A stretch of DNA of 64,000 nt from Austropuccinia psidii. Lineage: Eukaryota; Basidiomycota; Pucciniomycetes; Pucciniales; Sphaerophragmiaceae. A model generated the notes under the pieces. It made no database searches. It was given only the letters and a program-made list of their open reading frames with translations, and was not told where the DNA came from. The DNA lies in contig JALGQZ010000001.1 in assembly GCA_023105745.1 (NCBI GenBank), positions 67,288,937-67,352,936 on the forward strand. Direction: 5' to 3'. Below are positions 11,813 to 23,720 of the stretch, in pieces (position 1 is the stretch's first letter; each line of letters begins with the position of its first letter). Made by a program: the position numbers and the translations under genes.

Positions 11813-12575
11813 AAGTCACATTTATGAATAGATAAATTGAATATGGAGTTGGTGTGTTTTGAAATACAATCAAATCATTTGGTGGGCCAATAGTGAATAA
11901 AAAATAAATGTAAGATATGAAATAGTGGATATAGCAGATAAGATAATATAGAGAAATGAATGGATAGTACGCAATCTTGAAGACAAAGTAATAATCAGTA
12001 GCAAGACCGATGAAGATAAGGAGCAATACTAAAAAAATCATGAGGAAGAAATGCGTGGGAGAAAGTGAAAAAAAAATCAGTGAGAAAGAAAAGAATTTGA
12101 AGCTTTTAAAATAAAAATTTTGCGTAAAACAATTTTCTTATTCAACAAATTAAAAAACGTTAGAGTGACTGAACTCACAAACATCCATCTGAGTTTCAAC
12201 TTTTCTTTCTCTATCCTTTGAACAACAATTCAAATAAAATGCTGGAGTTCGTAACATGAAAAAATATATGGAAGCATTACCCATTGTTGTATATTCATTT
12301 TCAGATTAGCAATAAAAAGGAATCTAGAAGCGAATTTCAAAATCAAAGGAAATGTTTAGTTATTTGACATTAAAAGAAATCTTAGTTACTGAAATTGTTT
12401 GAAAAATTTGGCCTTTCTTCTATTGATAAAAATAACAAGTTGTAAAAAAGTACCAAAGAAATTTAATTCTATATTCAAGAAGAACTCGTGATGACAAAGA
12501 AAAAATTAAACTTTGACACCTCTGCACGGGTCAAAGAGCATGAAACCAATAAATAAAATGTGGTCAGGCCCTGAA
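11813..12575. other. Upstream region of the second Plavaka gene
   Basis: This is AT-rich DNA between the ATG at 11812 and the right inverted repeat, and would hold the promoter of the minus-strand gene. A hydrophobic 83-codon open frame (11790-12041, minus) overlaps the gene start. It looks like AT-rich noise rather than a membrane protein. Confidence 0.4.
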
Positions 12576-12614
12576 TAGGTCAGTCCGATGTACAACCAGG
12601 TAGGTCAGCTGATT
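12576..12614 (-). repeat. Plavaka right inverted repeat core
   Basis: Reverse complement of the left core at 6322-6360 with 32 of 39 matches. Outward similarity continues through a CACCAC/GTGGTG stretch to about 12656. Confidence 0.7.
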
Positions 12615-12656
12615 CACAGTGGTGCAACTGTGACAGTTGGCCTTTTCTGAGACTAC

Positions 12657-15600
12657 CAAAATGGAGACTACATTCACATGTCCCATTCCTTTTCTCTTCC
12701 CAAAAATATCCTTCAAACTGACTGGCCTTTCAGAGTTTTGTTAAAAGGGGACAGCTGTGAAAGACTAATAGCTCAAGACAAAATAAAACGAAATAATACA
12801 TACCATATCCCTTCCAACCTCCAGTACCACCCATCATTTCTTCAGCTCCAATGAGAAATTTAGAGGTCAAATTACCAGAAAAGTTGATGTCAGATGACCT
12901 TTCCAATTCAAAAATAAATTATTTAAATATTAAAAAATAATCACTTAAATTATTTAAATAAACTCAAGGATTATTACCCCCTCATTGGGTGGTCTATAAC
13001 AGCAAAAATACATGAAAGTTCCCAAAATTAATACTTTGAAAGGGATTTTTTACCACACCTTGAACCTTCTATGTCCCCTATGATGCCTAAACCTCTTCCC
13101 TTGATTAATTGGAATCCCCAATTTGGCTCTGATTATAATAATCACCTAATTGCTTATATTTAAGAATATTTAAAAAATATATACATAAAAAATTATTTAC
13201 AGAGAAAATTGAACAATGTCTTTGATTTGGGTACTTTCCATCACAATTATGTGTATGATAGTACAGTGGTGTGACACTGGAGGAGAAAAACTGTGGTAAA
13301 TTTTCCTTAATAAATATATTGTTTGTGTTATTCCATTCTTATTTTAATGTTATTTTTCTTTTAAAGGTTATTGCATACTATTGGTATTCTCTTTCATATA
13401 AATGCTTACCATAAAAAATAAAAAACTTATTAATATGAAATTTCATGGTATACCACAATATAAATTATTAATTATTGAAAACTTGGGATATTTGAAGGGA
13501 GTTACAATAGTCACTTCATAGAGAAATATTATATATGAAAAGAATATTTGATTTAATAACATTCACTATTTAACTCAATTAAACATGGAGAAACATTTCC
13601 CAATATTAGTTTGAAATAAATAATCAATAAATTAAAATCAAAGTTTTTTTCTATAATCAAATTATTTATTAAAATATATAATCTTAAATATGTCATTTTA
13701 TTTGTGAAATGTTTTCAAATTCCAAAATAGGAAATATTTAATTCAAAATTCATAAAATGATTATCTTTTAAAATATTATTCAAGCTCCATTGTTAATTTA
13801 TTTGAGTATTATTTATATTTAAAAAATCAAAATTTGGATTTCAAGGGATCCCCAAATTTGTATTTTTGTTTCAAAGAAATTGGTTGCAAGGTTTTCCATA
13901 TTTTTAATTGAATTATTCAATCATATCATTTGAGTGAATTCAAGACAAAAAGATGAGTCTTATTTTTAAGCCATTTTCTAAGAAAAAAATAATAATCTTC
14001 ATCCTTTTTTAAATGAGTAAGCTTAAATTGATTTATTATTCCAAAAGTGAAAAGAAAAAACTCCTTAAGTTTTTCCTCTGGATTTGAGGTATTAAATAAT
14101 TTTCAAAATTTATCCTAGGGAATGTTTTTGAAAATTCAAGAAACAATTAAACTGAATATTAAAATACTATTATATTGAATTTTTCTTCAAAAAGAGTAGA
14201 TCTTGTCCTATTATAGAAATTATGTAAATTTGAAAACCAAAAAAAGAGACTTTCAATTTTTATATTCAAAATTTTCAAAAGAAAAGGTAAATATAACAAA
14301 GTGGGAAATGTATAAGTCATTGAGAATCTATTAATTATGGGATTTCCTTATTTTTTTTTTTTTCTTTTAGGGATGAAGAGAGTATGAATAAGAAAAAATC
14401 AAATCATTTTCAGTTGTATCCAAAGAAATTTTGGTAGTTGGGTTGAAAATAAACTTTTAAATCAAAATCATTTCATAGGATGAAGATATTTCACAATAAT
14501 AATATGAAAGCGTAAAAATAAGATGAAAAAGACACAATAAAGTATTGAAATATGTGGGATAGTAGTTCAGATTTATGATTGAGAAAATAGAAAGGGAGTA
14601 AAGGCATAAATAATATAAAATCATTCATTATAATTTCTGGAAATTGGATACCCATATCAGGAATCAATTCAAAAATTACAATTAAGGATTTGAAAACCTA
14701 GTCAAACCCTGAACGTGTTCCAAAATATTATCAAGATAAATATACCAAGGAGATTATAGATATATGGTATATAAAAATTGATTCAATCAATTCAACAGAT
14801 ATTTTGAATAAAGAGATAGATTTATATTATTATTATTTATTTAAGAAGGGCTACTGTCCTATAGCAAAAATCATAATTGTAATGAAAATTGGGACCTCAT
14901 CTTGTTTGATATTGATACTCAGGTATCTAAAGCAATATATTAAACTTGAGAAAAGCTTTCCAAATCAATATAAAGTGAAAAGTAAGATGGAATAACTCAC
15001 AAAAACTTTGTATAGCTCATTAATCAATTTATATTTTTCACTGTGCTTTGAAAATTAATCTTTACAGTACCATAAGAAATCGTGTATCTCAGGAAGGTAT
15101 TCTGACAGGAAAATTTATTAATATTCACATTAAAATTATTGCAAAGTAAATTTGGCATATTTAGAGGCTGCTTTAAAGGGGATATGGAAGTATTTAGAAA
15201 ACTGGAGAAGAAAGGTGGTGTATTTGTAAGGAAAAATATTGATCATAAAATAAGAAAATTTAGATATCAATTCAGAAATAAATTTATTATGGGGGTAATT
15301 GTTTCTCCAATCTGAAACTATATAATTTTCTAACAGTACTAAATTATTAAAGAAAATGAATTTTACATTCTTGAAATTCTAAGAGACACTCTCTTTATAT
15401 TTTACTTAAAATAGTACTAAAAAAACTAATAAAGGAAGGGAAAAAGACATCTTGATGAAAATATAAGCCTAGAATCAGAGAAAAAATAGTATTCAATGTT
15501 ACTGGGTAAACTAATATCATTCATTTTATTAATCCTTATTTCTAATATCAAATTTTCACCTTTTTTGATTCTTCCTTTTTGAGGCCTTGTCATTCCCAAC

Positions 15601-16515
15601 TCTAGCTTTTGTAACCTTTTGGTTTCAAAAAATATGTTCATTTGGCCATATTTTGGCTAACTTTTCAATACCAAAGGAAAAATGTCATGAAATGGGATTC
15701 CAACTATTAATTTCCACATATTCTTCCAATAAAATTGAATTATATGAGGACTTAATTGCAAAGAAGATTTGTAGGAAAGGATTTTGGTACTAATATATAT
15801 GGCTAAATTTTCCATGTTCTTTGTATACCATTTTTGGTCATAAATCCAAAGAGTAAAAATTTGGCCATAAATATTTATACCCAAAAATTTCCCTAGAAAT
15901 CAATTCAAAAATCCTCAAATAATGGAATTTGAATATTGAAATAATTAAGTTTGTATTCCGTAAGGGGAATACCATTTAATATTTTTTTGCTCAATATTCT
16001 TAAAATGGGTACTTTAAAACCTTTGGGAAATTCAAATTTGAAAGGAAAATTTGTTAGTTTTTTGGGGGTTCTTTCAGACCAAAAAAGTATAAAAAAAAGT
16101 CAAAACTGATAAAATATGAGAATTCTAGAGAAAAAGGAAGTGATTTCTTATGTGAACTTACCAATCTACTATTAAATGAATTAAAAAAAATATTCTATTA
16201 TCATAAATATTTATGTAAAAGAATATTTCTAAGTAGAGATATTTGTATACGTAATTTGTATTAAAGTTAAAAACAAAAAAGAAAAGAGCTTCTAAAGGGT
16301 ATACAATAGATTCAATTAATTTTCAATATAAATAACCCGAGTAAAAGGGAATTAATTAAATTTAAGGAACAGAGGAAGACATTTCCTCTTATTACTATAT
16401 ATATCTTGATATTATGAATTAAATAAATAAAATCTAAGAAAAACATTAGTTGTCTTTTGGCCAATGAAGTATATTTTTGAGGTTATTATTTAAAGCCAAT
16501 AAGAATATGTAGATA
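12657..16515. other. AT-rich DNA, no supportable gene; possible exon relic
   Basis: Most of the interval is AT-rich with scattered short open frames and nothing recognised. One small part differs: on the minus strand, 12940-12805 reads a protein-like stretch including NFSGNLTSKFLIGAEEMM and GGTGGWKGYG, followed at once by a GTATGT donor. It could be an exon of an unidentified gene or element. A short hairpin GTATTCC...GGAATAC lies near 15954. Confidence 0.35.
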
Positions 16516-16620
16516 CAGTAGACAATGTCCTAACCCATACCTGTTGGTAGAAAAAAAAAGCTATGGGTTAACACATCAGCATTCCCTAACCCATATACTA
16601 TGGGTTAATACTAATACCTC
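16516..16620 (+). repeat. Pogo A left terminal inverted repeat
   Basis: Starts CAGTAGACAATGTCCTAACC after a TA and contains three further CCCATA/TATGGG words, some inverted relative to each other, which could fold into hairpins. The match to the right end is best over the first 30 bases. Confidence 0.8.
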
Positions 16621-16885
16621 CTATAACTCATAAATATGACTTTTTGTCTCTCTTTTCTTTCTTATGATAATCAATTTCTTTATATTTTGTCAAATCCTTG
16701 CATGTTCATTTATTTCATCAAAAATAAACTTAGAGTCTAAATACAATCAATAAAAGTAAAATAAATAAACTCTAATTTGTTAAGATCAATATTTAAGGAT
16801 CAAAACATTCCCTGATGGAGGTCTGTTGAGATTAATCAATCTCATGCGCATATGTCTACAGTGAGTCATGTAGAGTGTCAGATTC

Positions 16886-18455
16886 TTAGGTGTTCTCATT
16901 TGAGATGAGCTTCATCAGAAAAAATATGGCTTTTTGATCTGCTTCCGAAGATGTTTTATCAAATTTTACTTCATTTTTGCCATCCCCTTGAGCTTGTGAT
17001 TCATTCTTATGAGCAGAAGAATCTTCAGCCAAGGTGGAGCTGAAGATATCCTCTGGGGTCCATTCCTCTAATTTACCATCATGATTTAGATTGAGTAGCT
17101 TTTACAAGCTAATCATATTCTTGGAATGTAAAACACCTAATTTTAGAAGGTAATTGGATCCCTCTTCAGCTTTCTGTTCAGCTTTACTGATATCATTGGT
17201 TAATATTGAGGGAATAGTAATTTCAGTATCTTTTTGCCCATTTCTTATTCTCTTTGTGTACCTCCAGAGATTCATAATTGTTGATGAACTGCTTGAGGCC
17301 AAGCCTTGCAATTTTCATGGATTATGGCTGATTTATCTTGTAGATATTTCCCATTGGAGCCTCATTTTTATAGTTTTTAATTGCATAGGATAGGAATTTC
17401 TGGCAGTAGAAATCCTTTAAAGTTTGAATTATCCCCACATCAAGGGGTTGAACATGCAATGTTTAATTTGGTGAAAAAACTCAACTTGAATTTTGGAAAG
17501 ATCTTCAGGGAAAATATGCCCTTCAAAGTTTCCTAAAAGAACAATAAAGTTCTTTGCACCTAATAACTTTTGGTCCAAGAAAAGCGTCCACTTTTCAAAA
17601 AATTTCCAATGTCATCCACCCCTTAGAGTTGTAGTAGTAATAATAGCCCATTCAATTGGTATAATTCTTGTTGAAGCAGGGTGGTCATTCAAATTTCTCA
17701 ATGAAAAAGGATGCTAATTATTATTTCCCCAAAGAATAGCATGTAAAGGCTATTTAAAAGTGCTCCTTATGAGCCTTTATTCCTGAATTCACTTTGAAAG
17801 CCAGCCTTGTATCAGGGGGGATCCTACAAATTCTCAAGAAAAAAGAATTATAAAAAAAACTGACACAGAAAAGGCCATTTTCATTGATATTAAAAACATC
17901 TTTGGTCTCATATTCCTTGAGAAAGCTGGTTAATAATAAAATCTCTCTTTCCCCATTCTCAGGGCTTACCTCGGAGGCTTCCCTGTGAAATTGTACCTGA
18001 GTAAGCTTTTTTGCGTGACTTGAAGGAGTCAAGCCAACCATTTCTCAATGTGAGCCACTCATTTGATGGCATTCTGGACCTACATGCAAACCACCACCAT
18101 TTCTCCTGCAGTAAATCACTGATGATGTTTAAGTTGGGAACAAGAGCTTTAAAGGTCCACTTATCAAGAATTTGATTGACATTTTCAAACTTAATTCTGT
18201 TTAATCAGTTGGTTTTTGAAGATGAACTTTTGTATTTTTTTCAATGCCTCTATGGTCCTTGATCCAGTCTGAAATACAAGAATGTTTTAGTCCAAGGTAA
18301 GGATAAAATTCTGAAAAATGAGCTTCAGCGGTTATTTGAATCTTTCTGTTGGTATTATACCAAGTAAGGATTTCAATCTTTTTCAATATTGTGGAATTAC
18401 AACTTGGCCCTTTGATTTGGGTTTCTTACATTGCTTTTTTTTCTTTATTTTTAAG
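16886..18455 (-). pseudogene. Decayed pogo/CENP-B-like transposase A
   Basis: The minus-strand reading starts with a helix-turn-helix block (near 18390-18200, with KKIEILTWYNTN, FYPYLGLKHSCISDWI), then the second CENP-B-type DNA-binding block (EWLTLRNGWLDSF near 18055). The DDE domain follows: YETKDVFNINENGLF near 17890, RIPPDTRLAFK, a relic of the second motif LLGNFEGHIF near 17520, a damaged third motif NPLMWG near 17440, and a tail ending at a TAA at 16886-16888. The first catalytic Asp is Asn (codon 17883-17885, GAT to AAT), the second reads Gly and the third is lost, so the enzyme is dead. Frameshifts separate the blocks. Confidence 0.8.
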
Positions 18456-19049
18456 TAGAATGGTAATATCAGAATTCTATTTTTGTAGGTAGGGTGGGAT
18501 TTTATGTTCCATTTTAACTGGCTGTGGTGTATTTCATTCAGGTGCTTTAGTTTTTTTTAAATATCGGTGAAGCTATATTCAGAAAAGGAACTTTCATTAC
18601 ATTCTTGAAGTAAAAAAGTATTTTTTTGAGCAAAACCAATTATTCAACATTATTTCCCTCTGTATAAATCCATGCCTCCTTTCCTGGAGTGATGACCTCT
18701 TGCATGTTGAGACAGCATATAATATTGTCTTTTTTTTAGAATTCAGAATGAGCTGATATAAATGAGATTTATCAGATTAATTGATTATTTAGAATTTCAG
18801 AAGAGTGATCGAAGGATCACTTAAGTGATAAAAATGACACCATTCTCAAATATTTTAGCCTAAAAGGAGGTTTGGGAAAATTTATTGGAAGGAAAACAAA
18901 AAGGGGAAGTGGAGATGTATGAAATTTCAGCCACTGGTATGATGTCCATGGCATATGAAGCCCAAAAACATGGGAAGATGAGGTACTCTAATAGAAAAAA
19001 GAAGAAAAAATTGGTAGAATTTTCAAAAAAGGGTTTCTGGGGTTTGGTG

Positions 19050-19179
19050 GACCCAAAAAGTATGGGTTACCAGGTTTTAGAGTTTTGTGCGTTTTGGGAC
19101 AAGTTTTGGTGCGCACAAAGTTTGTGGACAAAAAATCTTATGGGTTTTCAGGGGTTATGGGTTAGGACTGTTTCTACTG
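19050..19179 (-). repeat. Pogo A right terminal inverted repeat
   Basis: Read inward from 19179 it begins CAGTAGAAACAGTCCTAACC, matching the left end. Several TATGGGTT words precede it. TA follows at 19180-19181. Confidence 0.8.
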
Positions 19180-19181
19180 TA

Positions 19182-22100
19182 TTGGGAAAAGTGATGGTAA
19201 AGTTAAAAAATTATAGATGAAGATATGTGGAAGTTTGAAATAATAAAATAGAAATCAGGATGCCATGGGGAAATTAAATAAAATGTGCTCTTAAGGTATA
19301 AAGGGGGTAAGATTATTTGTAATTTATATGATATATTAATAAATGTGTAGTCTTAATAATTAAGAAAATATTTTTTATCCTTTGCTTTTGATTACTTTTG
19401 GAATGGGGGGTAGGAGTAAAAGCCTTTTTTGAAAGTTTTCTGCTCACAGAATAAGCTTGGGTATATTTTTTGAGTTTTATGAAAAGAATTCCTGCATAAA
19501 ACTACCCAATTATTAATCAAATATGGGGTAAATGATACCATTTATATTTAATTAACAAAACTCCTGTCTCCTTATGAAAATCCTTAATTTATTTTCCATT
19601 CTTGTTAATTAATTTGTTTTGAGATATATGTAAGGAAGAAAAAGTTTTTCTAAGATTTATTATATTTGGAAATAATTCCCAAGAAAGAGTTATATAATAA
19701 AAGCATTTCTTTTCCGGGATGATTTTCTAACAGTTTTTTGAAATGCTTTATAAAAAAATTGAAAGTTTTATATTTGTAATTTTTCTTATTCATAGCTCTT
19801 ACAATCAGCTCTTGAACCCAGATTTTCTGCTTCAAATAATAGAATATAATATCAAAAAAGAAACCTTATGTATAAATTTAATGAAATATAATTATTAAAT
19901 TATATAAAACAAGTATTTAGTTTTTTTTCTTAACCATGCAGCTCAACCAAGAGCATTCTGATAATTTTTTTGAAGCCCAAAAAAACTTTATTATCATTAT
20001 TATTTGAATGAATGAAAGACTTAATTTCATTATTTCGACTTGTGCACATGAATTAAAAATTTAAACAAAAGACCAATAAATTCTAATCCAGTCCAAAATT
20101 AGGTTTTTTTACATAAATTTCTACGGAGGGAGTTGTATTTATTCCAATTATCAATAGAATTATAAGTAATTTTGAGCTTATTAATCCGTGGGGAAATTTC
20201 TCTCACAATAATTTAGTAAACTGGGATAGTCTCTCTTCTACTTTAATCAAAAAATATGTCTAATTGACAGAATTTGTATAATAAAAAATCTATTCTCACA
20301 AATTATTGTCCAATTTTAGTTTTTTAACTATTTTTTGAAAAAACTCCTTTTATAGCTTTTAAGTTCATCAAGTAAGTTTTCAAAATTAATAAGTAAAACT
20401 GGAATTAATAAAAAAAATTATGTTCAAAAAGATGGTTTAAAAACAAATCTTTTGTGAAATTTTTATAGTATGTTTCAAATTTTACCCAAAAAAAATGCTT
20501 CTATTTGGAGTATAAATATTCATGAGTATTTAAAGCCTTTTAAATACTTCAAAAACTGATTATTCAGCATTTTTAAATTTCATAATGCTCAAAGTAAAGT
20601 AAGAAAATTCCAAAATATGGCATGAAATGGATATAATATGAGATAAGGAGATTATAATAAAGTTGATATTATCAGTTGAAGCTATATTCTTAATCAGTTA
20701 CATCTTAAATACTAAAACTTATTCCAAATATTCTTGGAAAAAAGGATTTCTTCAAGATAGTTTATGGTATAAAAGTATGTGAATTCATTATAAATGATGT
20801 CTAAATTATGTCTCTCATATATAAATTTTAGAATTTTAACATAATTAAAATGAAATAATAAGCATAAGAAAATAATTTTTCAAATAATTAGAAGGATGGA
20901 ATAATCTAAGAGACTTTAATCATTTAAAAATATATGAGAATTTTTGAATAACCTTCCAGTATTATCAGGTGGGATATAGATTTTAATCAATTATAGCAAT
21001 TACTTGGATGAGAATATTATAATTATATTGAAAAAAGCTATTAATTTTCTAAAATTATTGATATTTGATATTAGCTTCAGAATTCCACAGAGAATAATAT
21101 TTTTGGAATGGATATCTTAAATATTCTTTGGCTAAATCTTACATTGTTAAAGTAACCAGAAAGTCATTTCATAAAAATAATAATACCTATTTTCTTGATT
21201 AAATAAATAATTGAATATTTTGGAGTGTGTATAGCTTAGATTAAATGATTTATTGTTTTGACTATATTTTAGTTTCTCAAATAATTACTAAAGCTACCTG
21301 TAATATTAGTGTAAAAATATTATTTATCCACGGAGGAAATTTCTTTATTCACTATAGAGATATATAAAAGATTAAAGGGACTGATAAATAATTTTCATCT
21401 TTAAATCTTTATGAAAACCTCAATACTTTGTATTAAAGATAATAATATAGAAAAAAATCAAAAATAATTTCATTGATTTATAAATTTCAAACTGAACGCT
21501 TAGAAGGCTTCAAACAAAGATTCTTCCAGATGCATTATTATTCATTAGATAATTACCTATCATTGAGCTACTAATAAGCTCAATCATAGTTTGTCTTATG
21601 TTTCCATTTAAAAAAATATAAATATTTTTTCAGAGGCTGTTGAACTATTACGTCCAAGACAAAATTAATGTAGGGATAACTTATGGATAGAGAAATATTT
21701 ATCTTAAGAATAAGATTCTTTTCTATAAAAATCTGCATATAATTAATATTCTCCTCTTTAGTTTATATACAATACACATTCTTTTAGACTGTAGAATAAA
21801 TCTAAAATTTAAAGAGCTTATTGAATAAGATGAAAATGAATTCACTCAAATTTCAAAGCTAGTAATGTATTAATACTTTAAGGATAATTTTGAAATTTAC
21901 TAAAATGGATGAAAATGGTCTTGGAGGGAAATAAATAATGAAATAGGGATTAATACTATCTCATACTAGATAATGAATAATATAGAAAGTTATTTTGAGT
22001 AATTTATTGATATTATTAAGCTCTTTAATCCTCTTTGAGAAATTCTCAAGGTGATTACTTATCGGAATATTGAGAACAACACCAATATCAGATGGTAGAT

Positions 22101-22924
22101 GTATATTTGGAATAACCAGAAGATTATTCATGTGAAATAGTTTCAAAATTTGATAGATATACAGCACATTAAAAGAAAAACGTTATTGAAAATTAAAAAC
22201 CCTTAATTCATAGATATTTTACAGTTTAGTGTGGAGGCAAAAGGTTTCATTAAATTTAAGGGAGAATTTAAAAATGAATACATTCCAAATTTTTCAAGAC
22301 CTTCCACAAAATTGTTATGGGCTGAAAGTGCATTTAAAAACATGAAATTTTCCACCTGTGTATCCTAAACAATTCTTTTACACCATAAATATTTCCAGGA
22401 TATAAAATTCATCACCTCAAAGTTCTTTATTGAAAACTCCACAAAATTCCTCTCAACATCATTTTTCCACTTAAACTCACCATCTTTTCCTCTTAACTAA
22501 CAATTATTTCCCCACGATGGTCTTAATTTCTACACCATACAGAGAAATAAATCTTTGACTACCCATTCACAAGTTACAAGCCCATTGTCCAAAATATTTC
22601 AGAAACCCATTTCAACACTTATAATTCGTCTTCCTCATGAAAATTCAATTCAAGCTGATTGACTGAATGACTCAACTGAAGATTATCAAATAAAACTTGA
22701 TATATTATTAATAAATAATTCTAAGCAATTTACAATTTGGGAATTGTTTTATTATTCTTCCATTTTATTTACTGAATAATTTTTTTTTGAAAAACAAATC
22801 TTAATATTTAGTTCATCATTGTAGTTTGAACCACAGTCCAGTATGTCACTGAAAGAAATGCAATTTACAGTTTCTTTTTGCATCTGAGAAGTGTTGAAAA
22901 ATACCACAGTACATATAAAATATT
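19182..22924. other. AT-rich DNA without a supportable gene
   Basis: No frame over 70 codons and no known motif was found. From about 22360 to 22680 the plus strand is strikingly poor in G relative to C (line 22441-22500 has none), a local strand asymmetry without an explanation I can support. Confidence 0.4.
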
Positions 22925-23035
22925 TCGAACCTATACATATGGGTTAAGGCAGCTTCAACCTCATAAGCCATTTATCTGTTGTAACCCACAATGTTTTGTA
23001 ACAACCAACAGGTATGGGTTAGGAAGATGTTGACT
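22925..23035. repeat. Relic end of a pogo A-family element (MITE-like)
   Basis: The sequence CAACAGGTATGGGTTAGG at about 23006-23024 matches the complement of the left end of pogo A at 16516-16550, and TATGGGTT also occurs near 22940. No transposase lies between. It may be a short non-autonomous copy of about 110 bp or a truncated end. It lies 130 bp before the tRNA. Confidence 0.55.
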
Positions 23036-23160
23036 TTAGTTGACTAAAAAAGTTTTTACAGGTTAAAGAAATGTATAACAGGTACCAATGTAAAAATATG
23101 AGTGAAAAAATGATTTACTCTCTCTTGTTGAATCAGTTATTGCTTATTTTCCAATAAGGT

Positions 23161-23720
23161 TTCAGCCCCAGTGGCGTAGTGGTAGCGCGTTTGCCTAGTA
23201 CAAGCTAGCAAAAGGTCCAGTGTTCGACTCACTGTTGGGGCAAGTTTCCTCTTGAGTGCATTCATGGCGATAATTGGCGATAAAAGGTCGGCCAATTGTG
23301 CCAAGGATGCCTTAATTAGCCAGTTTGCCCTTTGGCATCCGTTTTGCCATGGAAGTTGAGGTGTAGATTGGTTATCGTTTTGCGAACCAAGTGCGGAGTT
23401 GATTGTATTATCCCGCGCATCTGCCGTGGGTTTTTGGCCTGTGAATTCCCCGGCCGTCGCCCGCGGAGGGCTACTCAACTCCACCGGCATTATGATCCTC
23501 GTCCCTCTTTGGACAGCCCGCGCCGATTGCGGGATCTTCCCGCGTTCCTCCGCACTACCCCGATGTTTCCCGCTCTTTCGCGCGCTATTCCTCCACCCAC
23601 CCCTTGTGTTTTGTGCTCATGGCGGTCAGAGAAATAGCGGGAGAATATGGTGATAAGGAGGAGCACGTTCTCAAAGGCTTTCATTATGTGAGCCTCAAAG
23701 CTTGAATGTGTGGAACGGGG
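23161..23720. other. CpG-rich, GC-rich island containing the tRNA
   Basis: I count roughly 35 CpG dinucleotides here, against about none to one per 60 bases elsewhere in the window, and GC content is clearly higher. Open frames exist on both strands (23137-23490 minus, 23332-23637 plus) but show no domain and probably reflect composition. The island looks sheltered from the C-to-T decay that marks its surroundings. It may be host sequence, or a recent insertion such as a tRNA-headed SINE. Confidence 0.7.
23165..23242 (+). tRNA. tRNA-Thr(AGT)-like gene with a 6-nt anticodon-loop insert
   Basis: The cloverleaf folds by eye. Acceptor stem GCCCCAG pairs with TTGGGGC; D-arm stem GCGT pairs with GCGC; anticodon stem TTTGC pairs with GCAAA; T-arm CAGTG-TTCGACT-CACTG is perfect. 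Box A (TGGCGTAGTGG) and box B (GTTCGACTC) are good. After C32-T33 the anticodon reads AGT. The loop has 13 nt rather than 7, so a 6-nt insert CAAGCT sits at the usual intron place after position 37; this is shorter than typical tRNA introns. Only TTT follows the gene, a weak polymerase III terminator. It may be a real tRNA gene, or the head of a tRNA-derived SINE. Confidence 0.75.

Larger units (their letters stand above)
6280..12656. mobile_element. Degenerate Plavaka-like (CACTA superfamily) DNA transposon
   Basis: The element is defined by inverted subterminal repeats near 6280-6385 and 12546-12656 and by two convergent decayed genes between them: a Tnp2-type transposase on plus and a second protein on minus. 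Both proteins have the look of the pair carried by Plavaka-like elements in rust and other basidiomycete genomes, as I recall them. Exact ends and target duplication could not be fixed, so the true boundaries may lie somewhat outside. All coding parts carry stops or frameshifts, so the element is inactive by itself. Confidence 0.75.
16516..19179 (-). mobile_element. Pogo-like DNA transposon A (Tc1/mariner superfamily)
   Basis: Both ends begin CAGTAGA when read inward and share GTCCTAACCCATA. The element is bracketed by TA on each side (16514-16515 and 19180-19181), as expected for pogo/mariner insertions. Its 2664 bp hold a single decayed minus-strand transposase. Extra copies of the TAACCCATA motif lie inside both ends (16560-16620 and 19050-19165), so the terminal inverted repeats run to about 100 bp in a patchy way. 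Confidence 0.85.

Noticed and set aside
11790..12041. Small hydrophobic membrane protein
   Set aside because: Hydrophobic residues follow from T-rich codons in AT-rich DNA; the frame overlaps the start of the better-supported minus-strand gene.
15954..15971. GTATTCC...GGAATAC hairpin as a terminator or element end
   Set aside because: Seven-base arms without neighbouring genes or a second copy; likely chance.
23137..23637. Open frames on both strands across the CpG island as protein genes
   Set aside because: They overlap each other and the tRNA, show no domain, and are expected in GC-rich DNA with few stops.
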